DNA of 64,000 bases, taken from the NCBI RefSeq assembly GCF_035610345.1, contig NZ_CP141214.1:1-64000 (forward strand), given 5' to 3'. The DNA is from Sinorhizobium meliloti (GTDB lineage: Bacteria > Pseudomonadota > Alphaproteobacteria > Rhizobiales > Rhizobiaceae). The notes beneath the pieces were generated by a model that was given only the letters and a program-made list of their open reading frames with translations, was not told the origin of the DNA and searched no databases. A program made the translations under genes and the position numbers. This document shows, piece by piece, positions 42,421 through 52,375 of this stretch. The number at the start of each line of letters is the position of its first letter. Position 1 is the stretch's first letter.

Positions 42421-43998
42421 ATGACCGCAAACATATTGACGCGAGCAGCCGTCGCTCTGCTCGGCACGATCGCCATCCCTGCACTCGCCGCCGCGCAGGA
42501 GAAGACTCCCCTGACGATCGGCATGTCGACGACGCCCACCACCCTCGATCCGCATGAGGACAGCTCGGCGCCCAACAACGCGACGTCCCGGCATATCTGG
42601 GACAGTCTCGTCAACCTGACGGGCACGTCGGCCAACGCTCCGGAACTTGCCACCGAATGGAAGGCCCTCGATGACACGCACTGGGAATTCAAGCTGCGTG
42701 AGGGCGTGAAGTTTCATGACGGAAGTGAGTTCGACGCCAACGACGTCGTCACCTCGCTGCTGCGGGCCCGCGACAAGCCGAGCCAGGGTTTTGCGTCCTA
42801 CACCCGCAACATCGCGAACGTGACCGCGAAGGACCCGCTCACCGTCATCGTCGAGACCAAGGTTCCCGATCCGCTGATCCTCAATTCGGTCAGCCGCATC
42901 CGCATCATCAGCGCCGACTGCAAGGACGCGCCGGTTCAGGATTTCGACAGCGGCAAGTGCGCGATCGGGACGGGGGCCTATTCCTTCGTCTCCTATACGC
43001 CGGGCGGCGACCTGACGATGAAGCGGAACGAGGATTATTTCGGCGGCGTGTCGCACTGGTCGAACGTCACCCTGCGCTTCCTGCCCGACGATGGCGCCCG
43101 GCTGGCGTCGCTCCTGTCGAATGAGATCGACATTGTCGAAGCCCTTCCGGCAGACGGCATGGCGCGTGTCGAGGCGAGCGAAAACCTCCAGGTCATCAAC
43201 GGCCAGTCCTCGCGCCTCGTCTATCTCGGCATGGATGTGAGCCGCGATGCCTCGCCCTTCATCAAGGCGACGGACGGTTCGGACCTCGGCAAGAACCCGC
43301 TCAAGGACATCCGCGTCCGCCGAGCCATGCTGATGTCGATCAATCGCCCTGCCATCGTTGACCGCGTCATGCAGAAGAACGGCACCGTCGCCGACCAGTT
43401 CGTCGCCGAAGGCTATGCCGGCTATAGCGACAAGGTCGAGAGCATTGCCTATGATCCGGCCGCCGCGAAGGCGCTCCTGGCAGAGGCGGGTTATCCGGAC
43501 GGCTTCACCCTGACGCTGCACGGCCCCTCCGGCCGCTACGTCAAGGATGCCGAGGTGCTCCAGGCCGTCGGCCAGATGTTCACGCGCATCGGCATCCAGT
43601 CAAAGGTCGAGGTGATGCCCTGGGCCATGTATTCGGAGGCCTATGCGGAAGGCCAGTACAGCACTTATCTCGGCTCGTGGGGCGTCAACACCGGCGAGAC
43701 GAGCAACCCGACGGTCGCGCTGGTCGCCACTCGCGACGAGGCGAAGGGAACCGGGCGCTACAATGGCGGCGGTGTGTCGGACCCGAAGATCGATGAGGTA
43801 CTCGCCCGAGCGAGCTCGACGCTTGACGAGGCGAAGCGCGTTCCGCTGCTGCAGGAGCTGTCGAAACAGAGCTTCGACAATCTCTGGATCCTTCCCATGC
43901 ACCACGAAAACGTCGTGCTCGGCGCCCGCAAAACGATCGCCTACACGCCGCGCGGCGACAAGTACACGCTCGCCTATGAAGTGAAGCCCGCAAATTGA
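42421..43998 (+). CDS. Peptide/nickel-type ABC transporter substrate-binding protein
   Basis: The 525-aa exported protein has a signal peptide (cleaved after A-L-A-A-A-Q) and the SBP_bac_5 fold: T-T-P-T-T-L-D-P-H-E near the start, F-K-L-R-E-G-V-K-F-H-D-G near residue 90, and the usual end L-W-I-L-P-M-H-H-E. This family (DppA/OppA) delivers oligopeptides, glutathione and similar compounds. It is the first gene of the rightward operon with its own permeases and ATPases further downstream. Confidence 0.92.
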   Translation: MTANILTRAAVALLGTIAIPALAAAQEKTPLTIGMSTTPTTLDPHEDSSAPNNATSRHIWDSLVNLTGTSANAPELATEWKALDDTHWEFKLREGVKFHDGSEFDANDVVTSLLRARDKPSQGFASYTRNIANVTAKDPLTVIVETKVPDPLILNSVSRIRIISADCKDAPVQDFDSGKCAIGTGAYSFVSYTPGGDLTMKRNEDYFGGVSHWSNVTLRFLPDDGARLASLLSNEIDIVEALPADGMARVEASENLQVINGQSSRLVYLGMDVSRDASPFIKATDGSDLGKNPLKDIRVRRAMLMSINRPAIVDRVMQKNGTVADQFVAEGYAGYSDKVESIAYDPAAAKALLAEAGYPDGFTLTLHGPSGRYVKDAEVLQAVGQMFTRIGIQSKVEVMPWAMYSEAYAEGQYSTYLGSWGVNTGETSNPTVALVATRDEAKGTGRYNGGGVSDPKIDEVLARASSTLDEAKRVPLLQELSKQSFDNLWILPMHHENVVLGARKTIAYTPRGDKYTLAYEVKPAN

Positions 43999-44060
43999 AG
44001 GCGGGCCCTCGGGAGCCGTGTGAGGCGGCTCCCCCATTCTTGACTTTTCAGGAGACAATC

Positions 44061-44915
44061 ATGCAGGAACTCGGAACGGGCGATGCCAACGCCCGGGCGA
44101 AGGCGATCTATGACTACGGCCAGACGGCGATTTTCGCGTCGCAGGTCGACCCGCGCCTTCATATGCTGCTCTACGTTCCGCCGACGGCCGCCGATGGCCG
44201 CAAACTCGACCTTCTGGTCGCCGTGCACGGCACGGGCCGCACCTCGGCCATCGACTTCCGCGACGGTTTCGCCGAATTCGGCCTCTACAACGATTGCGCC
44301 ATCCTGTGTCCGATCTTCCCCGTCGGCGTGCTCGGCGACGGCGCGCGCTCCGGTTACAAGTTCATCGAGGAAGGCGAAATCCGCTATGACCGCGTCGTTC
44401 TCGCCATGGTCGAGGAAGTCGCTACTAAATACGGACAGGACTGGTCGACCTTCGCCATGTTCGGCTTTTCCGGCGGCGGACATTTCACCCATCGCTTCGC
44501 CATCCTTCATCCGGAAAAGCTCTGGGCCGCGTCGATTGGCGCTCCCGGCTCGGTTACGCTTCTCGATCCGACGCGCGACTGGTGGGTCGGCATTCGTGAC
44601 CTAGAGGCCCGTTTCGGCCGTCCGTTCCAGCAACAGGAACTTGCGAAAATCCCGGTGCAAATGGTCGTCGGCGACGCCGATCTGGAGACTTGGGAAATCA
44701 CGCACCAGCCCGGCGGGCGGTATTACATGGAGGGCGCGAACGATGCCGGCGCGACGCGCCCCGAGCGTCTGGCGGCGCTTGCGAAATCGTTCCGCGATGC
44801 CGGCGTGAATGTGAGCTTCGAGCGCGTGCCGGGCGTCTCCCACGATCGGATCAAGGTGCTGGGCCACGTCAAGGCCTTCCTCGCAAAGGTATTGAAGGAC
44901 CGTCGCGCAAGATGA
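44061..44915 (+). CDS. Alpha/beta hydrolase of the esterase/PHB-depolymerase type
   Basis: The 284-aa protein has no signal peptide. The oxyanion region V-A-V-H-G-T-G-R and the nucleophile elbow G-F-S-G-G-G (Ser near 138) are clear; a C-terminal G-V-S-H supplies the catalytic His. It resembles LpqC/Dlh-like serine hydrolases. It lies between the binding protein and the gamma-glutamyltransferase-like gene and overlaps the latter by four bases (ATGA). It probably hydrolyses an ester or amide in the imported compound. Substrate unknown. Confidence 0.85.
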   Translation: MQELGTGDANARAKAIYDYGQTAIFASQVDPRLHMLLYVPPTAADGRKLDLLVAVHGTGRTSAIDFRDGFAEFGLYNDCAILCPIFPVGVLGDGARSGYKFIEEGEIRYDRVVLAMVEEVATKYGQDWSTFAMFGFSGGGHFTHRFAILHPEKLWAASIGAPGSVTLLDPTRDWWVGIRDLEARFGRPFQQQELAKIPVQMVVGDADLETWEITHQPGGRYYMEGANDAGATRPERLAALAKSFRDAGVNVSFERVPGVSHDRIKVLGHVKAFLAKVLKDRRAR

Positions 44916-46522
44916 GAAATGCAACCATTGTCGCGCCGCAGCCCGAGGCGGTGGAAGCGGGTGCTCATGTGCTCGAGCGCGGCGGCAACGCCATCGACGC
45001 CGCGCTCGCCTGCGCCTTCGTCCAGGGCGTTGTCGATCCGCAAATGGCAGGCATCGGCGGTTTCGGCTCCATGCATGTACACATGCCGAAGAAGGGTGTG
45101 CACGAGATCCTCGAATTCTACGCCCGCGCCCCCTTGAAGGCGACGCCGGACATGTGGCTGGGCGCGATCAAGCATCAGAGCCGGGATGGCTTCGGTTTCG
45201 TGCTGGAAGGCAATGTCTCTGACATCGGCTACCTTGCGGTCTGTACGCCCGGTTCCCTCAAGGGTTATGAGACGGCGCTCAGGGACTACGGCACGTTCGA
45301 CTGGGCGGATCTCATCGCGCCGGCGATCCGCTATGCCCGCGACGGCTTCATGATCCGCAGCCACATGCACTGGTACTGGACCAAGGACCAGTCGAACGAC
45401 GGCTTCGCCAACACGTTTGAAAAGCTGCGCTATTCCGCCACTGGCCGGCACGTCTATTTCCATGAGGACGGAAATATCCGCAATGTCGGGGAAATGCTCG
45501 TCAACACGGATATGGCGCAGACGCTCGAACGCATCGCGCGCAGCGGCGGATCCGACATCTTCTACCATGGCGAGATCGCCGAGCAGATCGCTGAGGATTT
45601 CAAGACCAATGGCGGCTTGATCGACCGACAGGATCTCGCCCGTTATGACCTGTCGCGGGTGAAGCCCGTCTGGGGCGAATATCGCGGACACCGCATCGCC
45701 ACATCGCCTCCGCCGGGTTCCGGCTTCCCGATGCTCGAACTCCTGCACATCATGGAACAGTTCGACGTCGGCGCGATGCGGCACGGCAGCGCCGAGCACA
45801 TCCGCGTTCTGTTCGAGGCCATGAAGCGGATGACGATCGACAAGGACGCCCATATGGGCGATCCCGCCTATGTCGAGGTGCCATACGAGAAGCTGTTGTC
45901 GCGCGATCATGCAGCCGCCCTGGCCGCATCGATCAAGGCCGGTGAAAGAGCCAATGTCTCGCGCCTCGACCGTTCGCAACGCGATACGACCCATATCTCG
46001 GTTATCGACAAGGACGGCAATGCCGTCGCCATGACCCACACGCTGGGCAGCCCGTCCGGCGCGATCACGGACGGCCTCGGCTTCATGTATAACGGCACCA
46101 TGAGCCGCTTCAACCCGGTTCCGGGGAAGCCCGGTTCAATCGCTCCCGGAAAGCGCCGGCCGAGTTCCGCCGCGCCGACCATCGTCTTCAAGGACGAAGA
46201 ACCCAGCATCGTGATCGGTGCGCCGGGTGGCAGCTATATCGCTCCGGCCGTCGCGCAATGCCTGATGAACATGATCGACTTCGGCATGCCGGTGCTCGAG
46301 GCGGTCGTCGCGCCCCGAATCGTTGGCGTGTCGAACACTATCGACATCTGCAACCGCATCCGCCACTCGGTCGAGGACGAACTGCGCGCGGAGGGGTATC
46401 AAGTGGCCCGCTCGCCCCAGACCTACGCCTTCGCGGCGGTCCACGCGATCAGGATCGAAAACGGCGTCTCCAAGGGAGCCGCCGATCCGCAACGCGACGG
46501 GATGGCGATCTCTGTCCCCTAG
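44912..46522 (+). CDS. Gamma-glutamyltransferase-family enzyme
   Basis: GGT-family enzymes cleave gamma-glutamyl or related N-acyl bonds and mature by self-cleavage before a Thr nucleophile. The 536-aa protein has the N-terminal block E-R-G-G-N-A-I-D-A-A-L-A (residues ~20-31) and the cleavage site R-D-T-T-H-I-S-V-I-D-K-D-G-N-A-V (Thr near 356), plus the oxyanion-type L-G-S-P-S-G-A. There is no signal peptide, so it acts in the cytoplasm after uptake, unlike classical periplasmic GGT. The start at 44912 overlaps the hydrolase gene; the longer frame lies inside it. Confidence 0.9.
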   Translation: MRNATIVAPQPEAVEAGAHVLERGGNAIDAALACAFVQGVVDPQMAGIGGFGSMHVHMPKKGVHEILEFYARAPLKATPDMWLGAIKHQSRDGFGFVLEGNVSDIGYLAVCTPGSLKGYETALRDYGTFDWADLIAPAIRYARDGFMIRSHMHWYWTKDQSNDGFANTFEKLRYSATGRHVYFHEDGNIRNVGEMLVNTDMAQTLERIARSGGSDIFYHGEIAEQIAEDFKTNGGLIDRQDLARYDLSRVKPVWGEYRGHRIATSPPPGSGFPMLELLHIMEQFDVGAMRHGSAEHIRVLFEAMKRMTIDKDAHMGDPAYVEVPYEKLLSRDHAAALAASIKAGERANVSRLDRSQRDTTHISVIDKDGNAVAMTHTLGSPSGAITDGLGFMYNGTMSRFNPVPGKPGSIAPGKRRPSSAAPTIVFKDEEPSIVIGAPGGSYIAPAVAQCLMNMIDFGMPVLEAVVAPRIVGVSNTIDICNRIRHSVEDELRAEGYQVARSPQTYAFAAVHAIRIENGVSKGAADPQRDGMAISVP

Positions 46523-46585
46523 ATCACGACGATTTTAGCTCGGATCGACCTAAAATTATGAGGGTGATGGATTCTATTGGGTTAG

Positions 46586-46613
46586 AGCGGCTTGCGGGCG
46601 GAAAGCCGCTTTT
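46586..46613 (+). terminator. Terminator-like hairpin after the GGT gene
   Basis: AGCGGCTT (46586-46593) pairs with AAGCCGCT (46603-46610), with a 9-base loop and TTT after it. It lies between the GGT stop and the permease gene at 46670 and would lower expression of the downstream transporter genes or split the operon in two. Confidence 0.65.
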
Positions 46614-46669
46614 AGCCAAACCGCTTCGGCATTGGACAATGCGGTAAAAACAGGGTCCTGGAGAAGGCA

Positions 46670-47644
46670 ATGGTCACATCGATAATCAGGCGGTTGATCC
46701 AGGCGGTGTTCGTCGTCGTCGCGATGACGGTGATCGTGTTCATCGGCGTGAACGTGATCGGCAATCCGGTGGATATCCTGATCAACCCCGATGCCAATCA
46801 GGCCGAGCGCGCCCGTGTGATTGCTCATTATGGCCTCGATCAGCCGCTCTGGCGGCAATATGTCCTGTTCCTGCAAGGTCTGCTGCACGGTGATTTCGGC
46901 GACAGCTTCGTCTATGGCCGCCCGGCCATGGGGCTCATCCTGGAACGGCTGCCGGCAACGCTCGAGCTGGCGATCTCGGCTTTGGCGATCGCGCTCGTCT
47001 TCGGCCTGCCGCTCGGTCTTTACGCCGGTCTCTACCCGAACCGGGTCTCGTCGAAGCTGATCATGAGTGGCTCGATTCTCGGATTTTCACTGCCGACATT
47101 CTGGGTCGGCCTGATGCTGATCATGGTGTTCTCGGTCGAGCTGGGCTGGCTGCCGACCAACGGGCGCGGCCCGACGCTGGAGCTGTTTGGCGTGCAATGG
47201 TCGTTTCTGACCGGCGAGGGGATCAGGCATCTCCTCCTGCCCGCCTTCAACCTGGCTCTGTTCAAGACGTCCCTCATCCTGCGGCTGACGCGCGCCGGGG
47301 TGCAGGAGGTCCTGCCCCAGGATTATGTCAAGTTCGCCCGGGCGAAGGGTCTGCGCGAGCGCCGGGTGATCGCCGTACACGTGCTCAAGAACCTGATGAT
47401 CCCCGTCGTGACGATCATCGGCCTCGAATTCGGCTCGCTCATCGCCTTTTCGGTGGTTACCGAAAGCATCTTCGCCTGGCCGGGCATGGGCAAGCTGATC
47501 ATCGACTCGATCAACCTTCTCGATCGGCCCGTCATCGTCGCCTACCTGATGATGATGGTTCTCCTCTTCGTCGTCCTGAACTTCATCATCGACGTCTGTT
47601 ACACCATCCTGGATCCGCGGGTCCGGCTGGATTCAAAGGCTTAG
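46670..47644 (+). CDS. Dipeptide-type ABC transporter permease (DppB)
   Basis: A 324-aa inner-membrane permease with six hydrophobic segments. The N-terminal block R-R-L-I-Q-A-V-F-V-V-V-A-M-T-V-I-V-F and the EAA loop (A-R-A-K-G-L-R-E-R-R-V) are those of the DppB/OppB family. It follows an internal terminator and is five bases before dppC. Confidence 0.93.
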   Translation: MVTSIIRRLIQAVFVVVAMTVIVFIGVNVIGNPVDILINPDANQAERARVIAHYGLDQPLWRQYVLFLQGLLHGDFGDSFVYGRPAMGLILERLPATLELAISALAIALVFGLPLGLYAGLYPNRVSSKLIMSGSILGFSLPTFWVGLMLIMVFSVELGWLPTNGRGPTLELFGVQWSFLTGEGIRHLLLPAFNLALFKTSLILRLTRAGVQEVLPQDYVKFARAKGLRERRVIAVHVLKNLMIPVVTIIGLEFGSLIAFSVVTESIFAWPGMGKLIIDSINLLDRPVIVAYLMMMVLLFVVLNFIIDVCYTILDPRVRLDSKA

Positions 47645-47648
47645 ACGC

Positions 47649-48563
47649 ATGGCCGAACACAATATGCAAGAGACGGACAAAGCGCTTCCGGAACCCGGCC
47701 GCCTTTCCAAGAACCTAGCCGATTTCTTCGCCTCGCCGGCGGCGGCGATCGGCTTCGTCACCCTCCTCGTCATCTGTTGCCTGGCGCTCCTTGCGCCCTG
47801 GATATCGCCGCAGAACCCCTACGACCTGATGCAGTTGGACATTATGGACGGGCGCCTGGCGCCGGGTTCGGAGTCCATGACCGGCTTGGTCTATCACCTC
47901 GGTACCGACAGTCAGGGCCGCGACATCCTGTCCGGCATCCTCTATGGCCTTCGCACGTCGCTGCTGGTCGGCGTGCTCTCTGCCTTCGCGGCCGCCATCA
48001 TCGGAACGACGGCGGGGCTGTTTGCCGCCTATATGGGACGGCGGACGGAAATCGTGATCATGCGTCTGGTCGACTTGCAGCTGTCGTTCCCGACTATCCT
48101 GATGGCTCTGATGATGTTGGCGGTCCTCGGCAAGGGCGTGCTCAATGTCGTCATCGCGCTGATCATCGCCGAATGGGCAACCTATGCCCGCACCGTCCGC
48201 GCCACCGCCCTCGTCGAGCGGGAGAAGGAATATATCGAGGCCGCGCGCATGCTCCGCTTGCCGGGCTGGCGCATTCTCTTTCGGCATCTGCTGCCGAACT
48301 GTCTCGCCCCCGTGATCGTGATCGCGACGATGCAGGTGGCGCGCGCCATCGGCCTGGAGGCGACGCTGTCCTTCCTCGGTCTCGGCGCCTCCGTCACCGA
48401 ACCCTCGCTGGGCATGCTGATCTCGACCGGGTACCAGTATCTGCTGACGGGCCTCTACTGGATCAGCTTCTTCCCCGGAATTGCGCTCCTGGTCACCATC
48501 GTCGCCATCAATCTGGTCGGCGATCGCCTCCGCGACGTGCTCAACCCGAGGAACGCATCATGA
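47649..48563 (+). CDS. Dipeptide-type ABC transporter permease (DppC)
   Basis: A 304-aa permease with an N-terminal extension typical of DppC/OppC and the conserved G-T-D-S-Q-G-R-D-I-L-S-G-I-L-Y-G-L-R-T-S-L block (split residues ~85-105), then the EAA loop E-A-A-R-M-L-R-L-P-G-W-R-I. It pairs with DppB. Its stop overlaps the start of the first ATPase gene (ATGA). Confidence 0.93.
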   Translation: MAEHNMQETDKALPEPGRLSKNLADFFASPAAAIGFVTLLVICCLALLAPWISPQNPYDLMQLDIMDGRLAPGSESMTGLVYHLGTDSQGRDILSGILYGLRTSLLVGVLSAFAAAIIGTTAGLFAAYMGRRTEIVIMRLVDLQLSFPTILMALMMLAVLGKGVLNVVIALIIAEWATYARTVRATALVEREKEYIEAARMLRLPGWRILFRHLLPNCLAPVIVIATMQVARAIGLEATLSFLGLGASVTEPSLGMLISTGYQYLLTGLYWISFFPGIALLVTIVAINLVGDRLRDVLNPRNAS

Positions 48564-49540
48564 CCGCGCTCTTGCAGGTACGCAATCTGGTCACCGAGTT
48601 CGGCGGCGGCAAGGGGCGGTCCGGCATCCGGGCTGTCAACAATGTGTCCTTTTCCGTTGAACGCGGCCGCGTGCTCGGCCTCGTGGGCGAGTCCGGCTCC
48701 GGAAAATCCGTTACCGGTTTTTCGATCATCCGGCTTCTGGAGCGGCCCGGCCGTATTGCCTCGGGAGAGATCCTCTTCGACGGCGTGGATATCAGCCGGC
48801 ACTCGGAAGAGGAGATGCGTCGTCTCCGCGGCAAAAGGATCGCGATGGTGTTCCAGGACCCCACGATGACGCTCAACCCCGTTCTGTCGGTCGGCACGCA
48901 GATGATCGAGGCCGTGCTCGCCCATGAGAGCGTGTCGAAGGGTATCGCCCGGCAGCGCGCCCGGGACGCCTTGGGCCTTGTCGGCATCCCGAGCCCCGAG
49001 GAGCGGCTCGCGGCCTATCCCCACCAGTTTTCCGGCGGCATGCGCCAGCGGGTGGCCATTGCCATCGCCCTCCTGCACAGGCCGGACCTCATCATCGCTG
49101 ACGAACCGACGACGGCGCTTGACGTGACGATCCAGAGTCAGATCATCGCAGAGTTCCAGAAGCTCACCGAGGGGGCAGGGACTGCGGTGATCTGGATCAC
49201 CCACGACCTCGCCATCGTTTCGCGGCTGGCCGACGACATTGCCGTCATGTATGCCGGCCGGCTGGTGGAGACCGGCCCCGTCGCCGAGGTTCTGAACGAT
49301 CCCCGCCATCCCTACACCGCAGGCCTGATCGCCTCCGTTCCGTCGCAGAACGAACGCGGGGAGCGCTTGCGCCAGATCAACGGCATGACGCCAGCCCTCA
49401 ACCGCCTTCCGCAGGGCTGCAGCTTCCGCACGCGCTGCGGGCGGGCGGAGAGGGGCTGTCTCGTCATGCCGGAGCTGGCACCTGCGGGCGACCGATCCTT
49501 CCGCTGCATCCATCCCGTGACGAAAGTATCAGCATCATGA
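48560..49540 (+). CDS. Dipeptide-type ABC transporter ATPase (DppD)
   Basis: The 326-aa cytoplasmic ATPase has Walker A G-E-S-G-S-G-K-S, signature F-S-G-G-M-R-Q-R and Walker B L-I-I-A-D-E-P-T, and the oligopeptide/C-terminal domain with three or four Cys ([11 protein letters not shown] ... G-C) that can bind an iron-sulfur cluster in this subfamily. It starts on the ATG that overlaps dppC and ends overlapping dppF. Confidence 0.93.
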   Translation: MTALLQVRNLVTEFGGGKGRSGIRAVNNVSFSVERGRVLGLVGESGSGKSVTGFSIIRLLERPGRIASGEILFDGVDISRHSEEEMRRLRGKRIAMVFQDPTMTLNPVLSVGTQMIEAVLAHESVSKGIARQRARDALGLVGIPSPEERLAAYPHQFSGGMRQRVAIAIALLHRPDLIIADEPTTALDVTIQSQIIAEFQKLTEGAGTAVIWITHDLAIVSRLADDIAVMYAGRLVETGPVAEVLNDPRHPYTAGLIASVPSQNERGERLRQINGMTPALNRLPQGCSFRTRCGRAERGCLVMPELAPAGDRSFRCIHPVTKVSAS

Positions 49541-50538
49541 AGGCTGCCGAGACCCCCTTGATCGAGGCCAGGACCATAACGCAGCGTTTCGGCGCTAGGC
49601 CGGACCTTGCCGCGAGGATCGCCCTTAGCCTGAAGCTGGCAAAGCCCGCCCCGGTCGTTCATGCGCTGGATGGCGTCAGCCTGAGCATCCGCAGCGGCGA
49701 GGTCGTCGGCCTCGTCGGAGAGAGCGGCTGCGGAAAATCGACCCTCGGCCGCGTCATCGCCGGGGTCGCAGCGCCAACCGACGGCAAAGTCTTCTGGCAG
49801 GGGGTGGACCGCGAGGCAATGTCCGCCGCCGAGCAAAAGGAGGCCGGCCTCGCCACGCAGATGATCTTCCAGAACCCGATGGCCGCCCTCAATCCGCGCA
49901 TGAGGATCGAGGAGCTCATCTGGGAAGCGCCGAAGACGCACGGCCTGGCAACCGCGGCGGAACGCGCCTCCTACGTGGACAACTACCTGACGCTGGCAGG
50001 CTTCGACCCGTCCATGAAGACGCGCTATCCGCACCAGTTCTCGGGCGGTCAGCGCCAGCGGGTCAACATCGCGCGGGCGCTGGCCGTGCAGCCGAAGTTC
50101 CTCGTCTGCGACGAGAGCGTCGCCGCCCTCGACGTCTCCATACAGGCTCAGGTGATCAACCTGTTCATGGACCTGCGCGACCGGCTGGACCTGACCTACC
50201 TCTTCGTCAGCCATGATCTCGGCGTGGTAGAGCACATTTCCGACCGCGTCGCGATCATGTATCTTGGCCGGATCGTCGAGGAAGCGCCCGTCGAGGATGT
50301 CTTCAGACGTCCAAACCATCCTTATACGAAGGCCCTCCTAACGGAAGTTCCCCGCATCGAAACGGGCAAGCGGCGTTTCGAGGCCGTGAAAGGCGAACTT
50401 CCCAGCCCGCTCGATCCGCCCAAGGGCTGTCATTTCCATCCCCGTTGTCCGTTCGCCATGGAGCGCTGTCGCGTGGAAGTCCCGGTCCGCAAAGAAGTGG
50501 CGCCGAAACACCTGTCGGCCTGTCATCTGAACGGTTGA
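49537..50538 (+). CDS. Dipeptide-type ABC transporter ATPase (DppF)
   Basis: The 333-aa second ATPase has Walker A G-E-S-G-C-G-K-S, signature F-S-G-G-Q-R-Q-R and Walker B F-L-V-C-D-E-S (Ser where Pro usually follows Glu), and the C-terminal oligopeptide domain (G-C-H-F-H-P-R-C-P-F-A). DppD and DppF form a heterodimer. An N-terminal insertion of about 15 residues (A-R-P-D-L-A-A-R-I-A-L-S-L-K-L) before the first strand is slightly unusual. Confidence 0.92.
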   Translation: MKAAETPLIEARTITQRFGARPDLAARIALSLKLAKPAPVVHALDGVSLSIRSGEVVGLVGESGCGKSTLGRVIAGVAAPTDGKVFWQGVDREAMSAAEQKEAGLATQMIFQNPMAALNPRMRIEELIWEAPKTHGLATAAERASYVDNYLTLAGFDPSMKTRYPHQFSGGQRQRVNIARALAVQPKFLVCDESVAALDVSIQAQVINLFMDLRDRLDLTYLFVSHDLGVVEHISDRVAIMYLGRIVEEAPVEDVFRRPNHPYTKALLTEVPRIETGKRRFEAVKGELPSPLDPPKGCHFHPRCPFAMERCRVEVPVRKEVAPKHLSACHLNG

Positions 50539-50610
50539 CCGGCGCCGGAAGCGCTCGACTAGAACGCGGTCGCATCCACAAAATTCAACCCGAGAGGCAG
50601 GAGTCCAGCC

Positions 50611-51807
50611 GTGGCCGAGAAGCTTTCCCACTCCGGCATCAATGACGTGGCGTCGCTGATTGCGGCGATCGTCGATGAAAACGAGGCGCGTTTCATCGGT
50701 ATCCGCAGGCGCATCCACGAATATCCCGAAATGGCCTTCGAGGAGGTACGGACGGCTGCCCTCGTCGCGGAGACCCTGGCAAGCCTCGGGATCGAGCACC
50801 AGACCGGTGTCGGTCGCACTGGCGTCGTCGGGCACATCCGCGGCAAGAGGTCCGGTCCCACCCTGCTGATCCGCGCGGACATGGACGCCCTGCCGATGCA
50901 GGAGGAGACGGGGCTTGCCTTTGCGAGCAAGATCCCGAACCGCATGCATGCCTGTGGCCACGATCTCCACACCGCGACGGTCCTCGCCGTCGGCGCCGTG
51001 CTGAAGCGCCTGGAGGCCCGGCTGGCGGGCAACGTCCGCCTTATCTTTCAGCCGGCGGAGGAGGCCGTCGGCGGCGCCAAGGAAATGATCGCCGACGGAG
51101 TGATGGACGGCGTCGACATGGCGCTGAGCCTGCATAACCGGCCCGAAATACCCGTCGGCCAGTTCGGCATCGTGCACGGCTATGCGAATGCCGCGGTCGA
51201 TTCATTCGACATCACTGTGCATGGCAAGGGCGGTCATGCGGCCCGTCCCTATGCCGCCGTCGATCCGATCGTCGTCGCGGCCCAGCTGATCGGCCAGTTG
51301 CAGACCATTGTGTCGCGGGATGTGCGGGCGCTCGACGCCTGTGTGGTGACAGTCGGCTCAATCCATGCCGGCGAGGCCCGCAACATCATCCCCGAGCGGT
51401 GCGAACTGAAGGGAACCGTACGCAGCCGGCAGCCGGAGGCGCGCGATGCGGCGGAGGCCGGTCTGCGCCGGCTCTGCGAGGGCGTCGGGTTGAGCTTCAG
51501 GGCGGGCTGCGAGCTTGCCTATAGGCGCGGCACACCGCCCATCTTCAACGATGCGGGCATGCTCCAGCGCACCATGAGCGCGATCAATGCGCAGCTCGGC
51601 GATGTGGCCTTCGACTTTGAACCGAGCATGGGAGGTGAGGATTTTGCGCTGATTGCGCAAATGGTCCCGTCGTTCCGGCTGCTCGTCGGCTCCTCCCAGC
51701 CGGGCCGGTCGGACAAGGTGCATAATCCGGACTATCAGCCCGATGAGCGATCGATCGCCTTCGGAACGCTGGCTCTGGCGCGAACCGCGGTCGATTTCCT
51801 GAGCTGA
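50611..51807 (+). CDS. M20-family amidohydrolase (hippurate/N-acyl-amino-acid hydrolase type)
   Basis: The 398-aa cytoplasmic enzyme has the M20D metal-site blocks: R-R-x-I-H-E-Y-P-E-M-A-F-E-E (residues ~31-44), L-I-R-A-D-M-D-A-L-P (near 90), M-H-A-C-G-H-D-L-H (near 113), P-A-E-E (near 150) and G-G-E-D-F-A. These hydrolases release an amino acid from an N-acyl, N-aryl or similar conjugate. A GTG start with GGCAGGAG upstream is likely. It is the last gene of the rightward uptake operon, where it would process the imported conjugate. Confidence 0.92.
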   Translation: MAEKLSHSGINDVASLIAAIVDENEARFIGIRRRIHEYPEMAFEEVRTAALVAETLASLGIEHQTGVGRTGVVGHIRGKRSGPTLLIRADMDALPMQEETGLAFASKIPNRMHACGHDLHTATVLAVGAVLKRLEARLAGNVRLIFQPAEEAVGGAKEMIADGVMDGVDMALSLHNRPEIPVGQFGIVHGYANAAVDSFDITVHGKGGHAARPYAAVDPIVVAAQLIGQLQTIVSRDVRALDACVVTVGSIHAGEARNIIPERCELKGTVRSRQPEARDAAEAGLRRLCEGVGLSFRAGCELAYRRGTPPIFNDAGMLQRTMSAINAQLGDVAFDFEPSMGGEDFALIAQMVPSFRLLVGSSQPGRSDKVHNPDYQPDERSIAFGTLALARTAVDFLS

Positions 51808-52375
51808 CTAGCCATTCCAGATTGCTGCGAGATGTTCACGTTCAGTGCCCAAGGATAATGTATGAACGGGAATTGCTCGTCGAATCTGGCACTGGGAGAG
51901 GCGCCGCCCGGTCGGACGGGAGAACGAGCGTCCACATTTGGTGGGTCAGTCCTCCGATCTCTGAGCTGCGGTGACCCACCCGCGATGAACTCTCGGCAAC
52001 CGCAAGCTGTTGGCGCAGATGCTTGCAGTCGAGCAACAGTGTGGCGACCGTTGCCCGGGGAACTTCATCGTGCGAGGCGAGCAAGTAATCCTCGGAATTT
52101 AAGGCGGAGTGATTTCGGACTGAGATGGCGGCTTGAGTCCGCACGGGTCGAAATCACGCTGCTGAAAAGCGGTTTCGTTTCCGACGTCGCCAATTTTCAC
52201 TCCTTGCTGCGATAACGTCCTGCCGGCAAGAATTTTCCACCTAGCTGGATAGTTTTCACACAGCCTCGGTCGAAGGAAGAGACTAGACCGCGCCGAGAGC
52301 GCTGATTAGCTCGTTAACCATCCCGCTGAGTTCGTCCATCGTCCCCGCTGAGTCGCCGCAAAAATAAGTGTGCTA
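51808..52375. other. 568 bp without a recognised gene
   Basis: Short frames on both strands have no convincing ribosome sites or family resemblance. This gap ends the transporter cluster and begins a patchy region of small genes and remnants. Confidence 0.45.

Noticed and set aside
42337..43521. 394-codon minus-strand open frame
   Set aside because: It mirrors the substrate-binding protein gene; no motif and typical shadow composition.
44723..46039. 438-codon minus-strand open frame
   Set aside because: It mirrors the gamma-glutamyltransferase gene, whose catalytic motif is on the plus strand.
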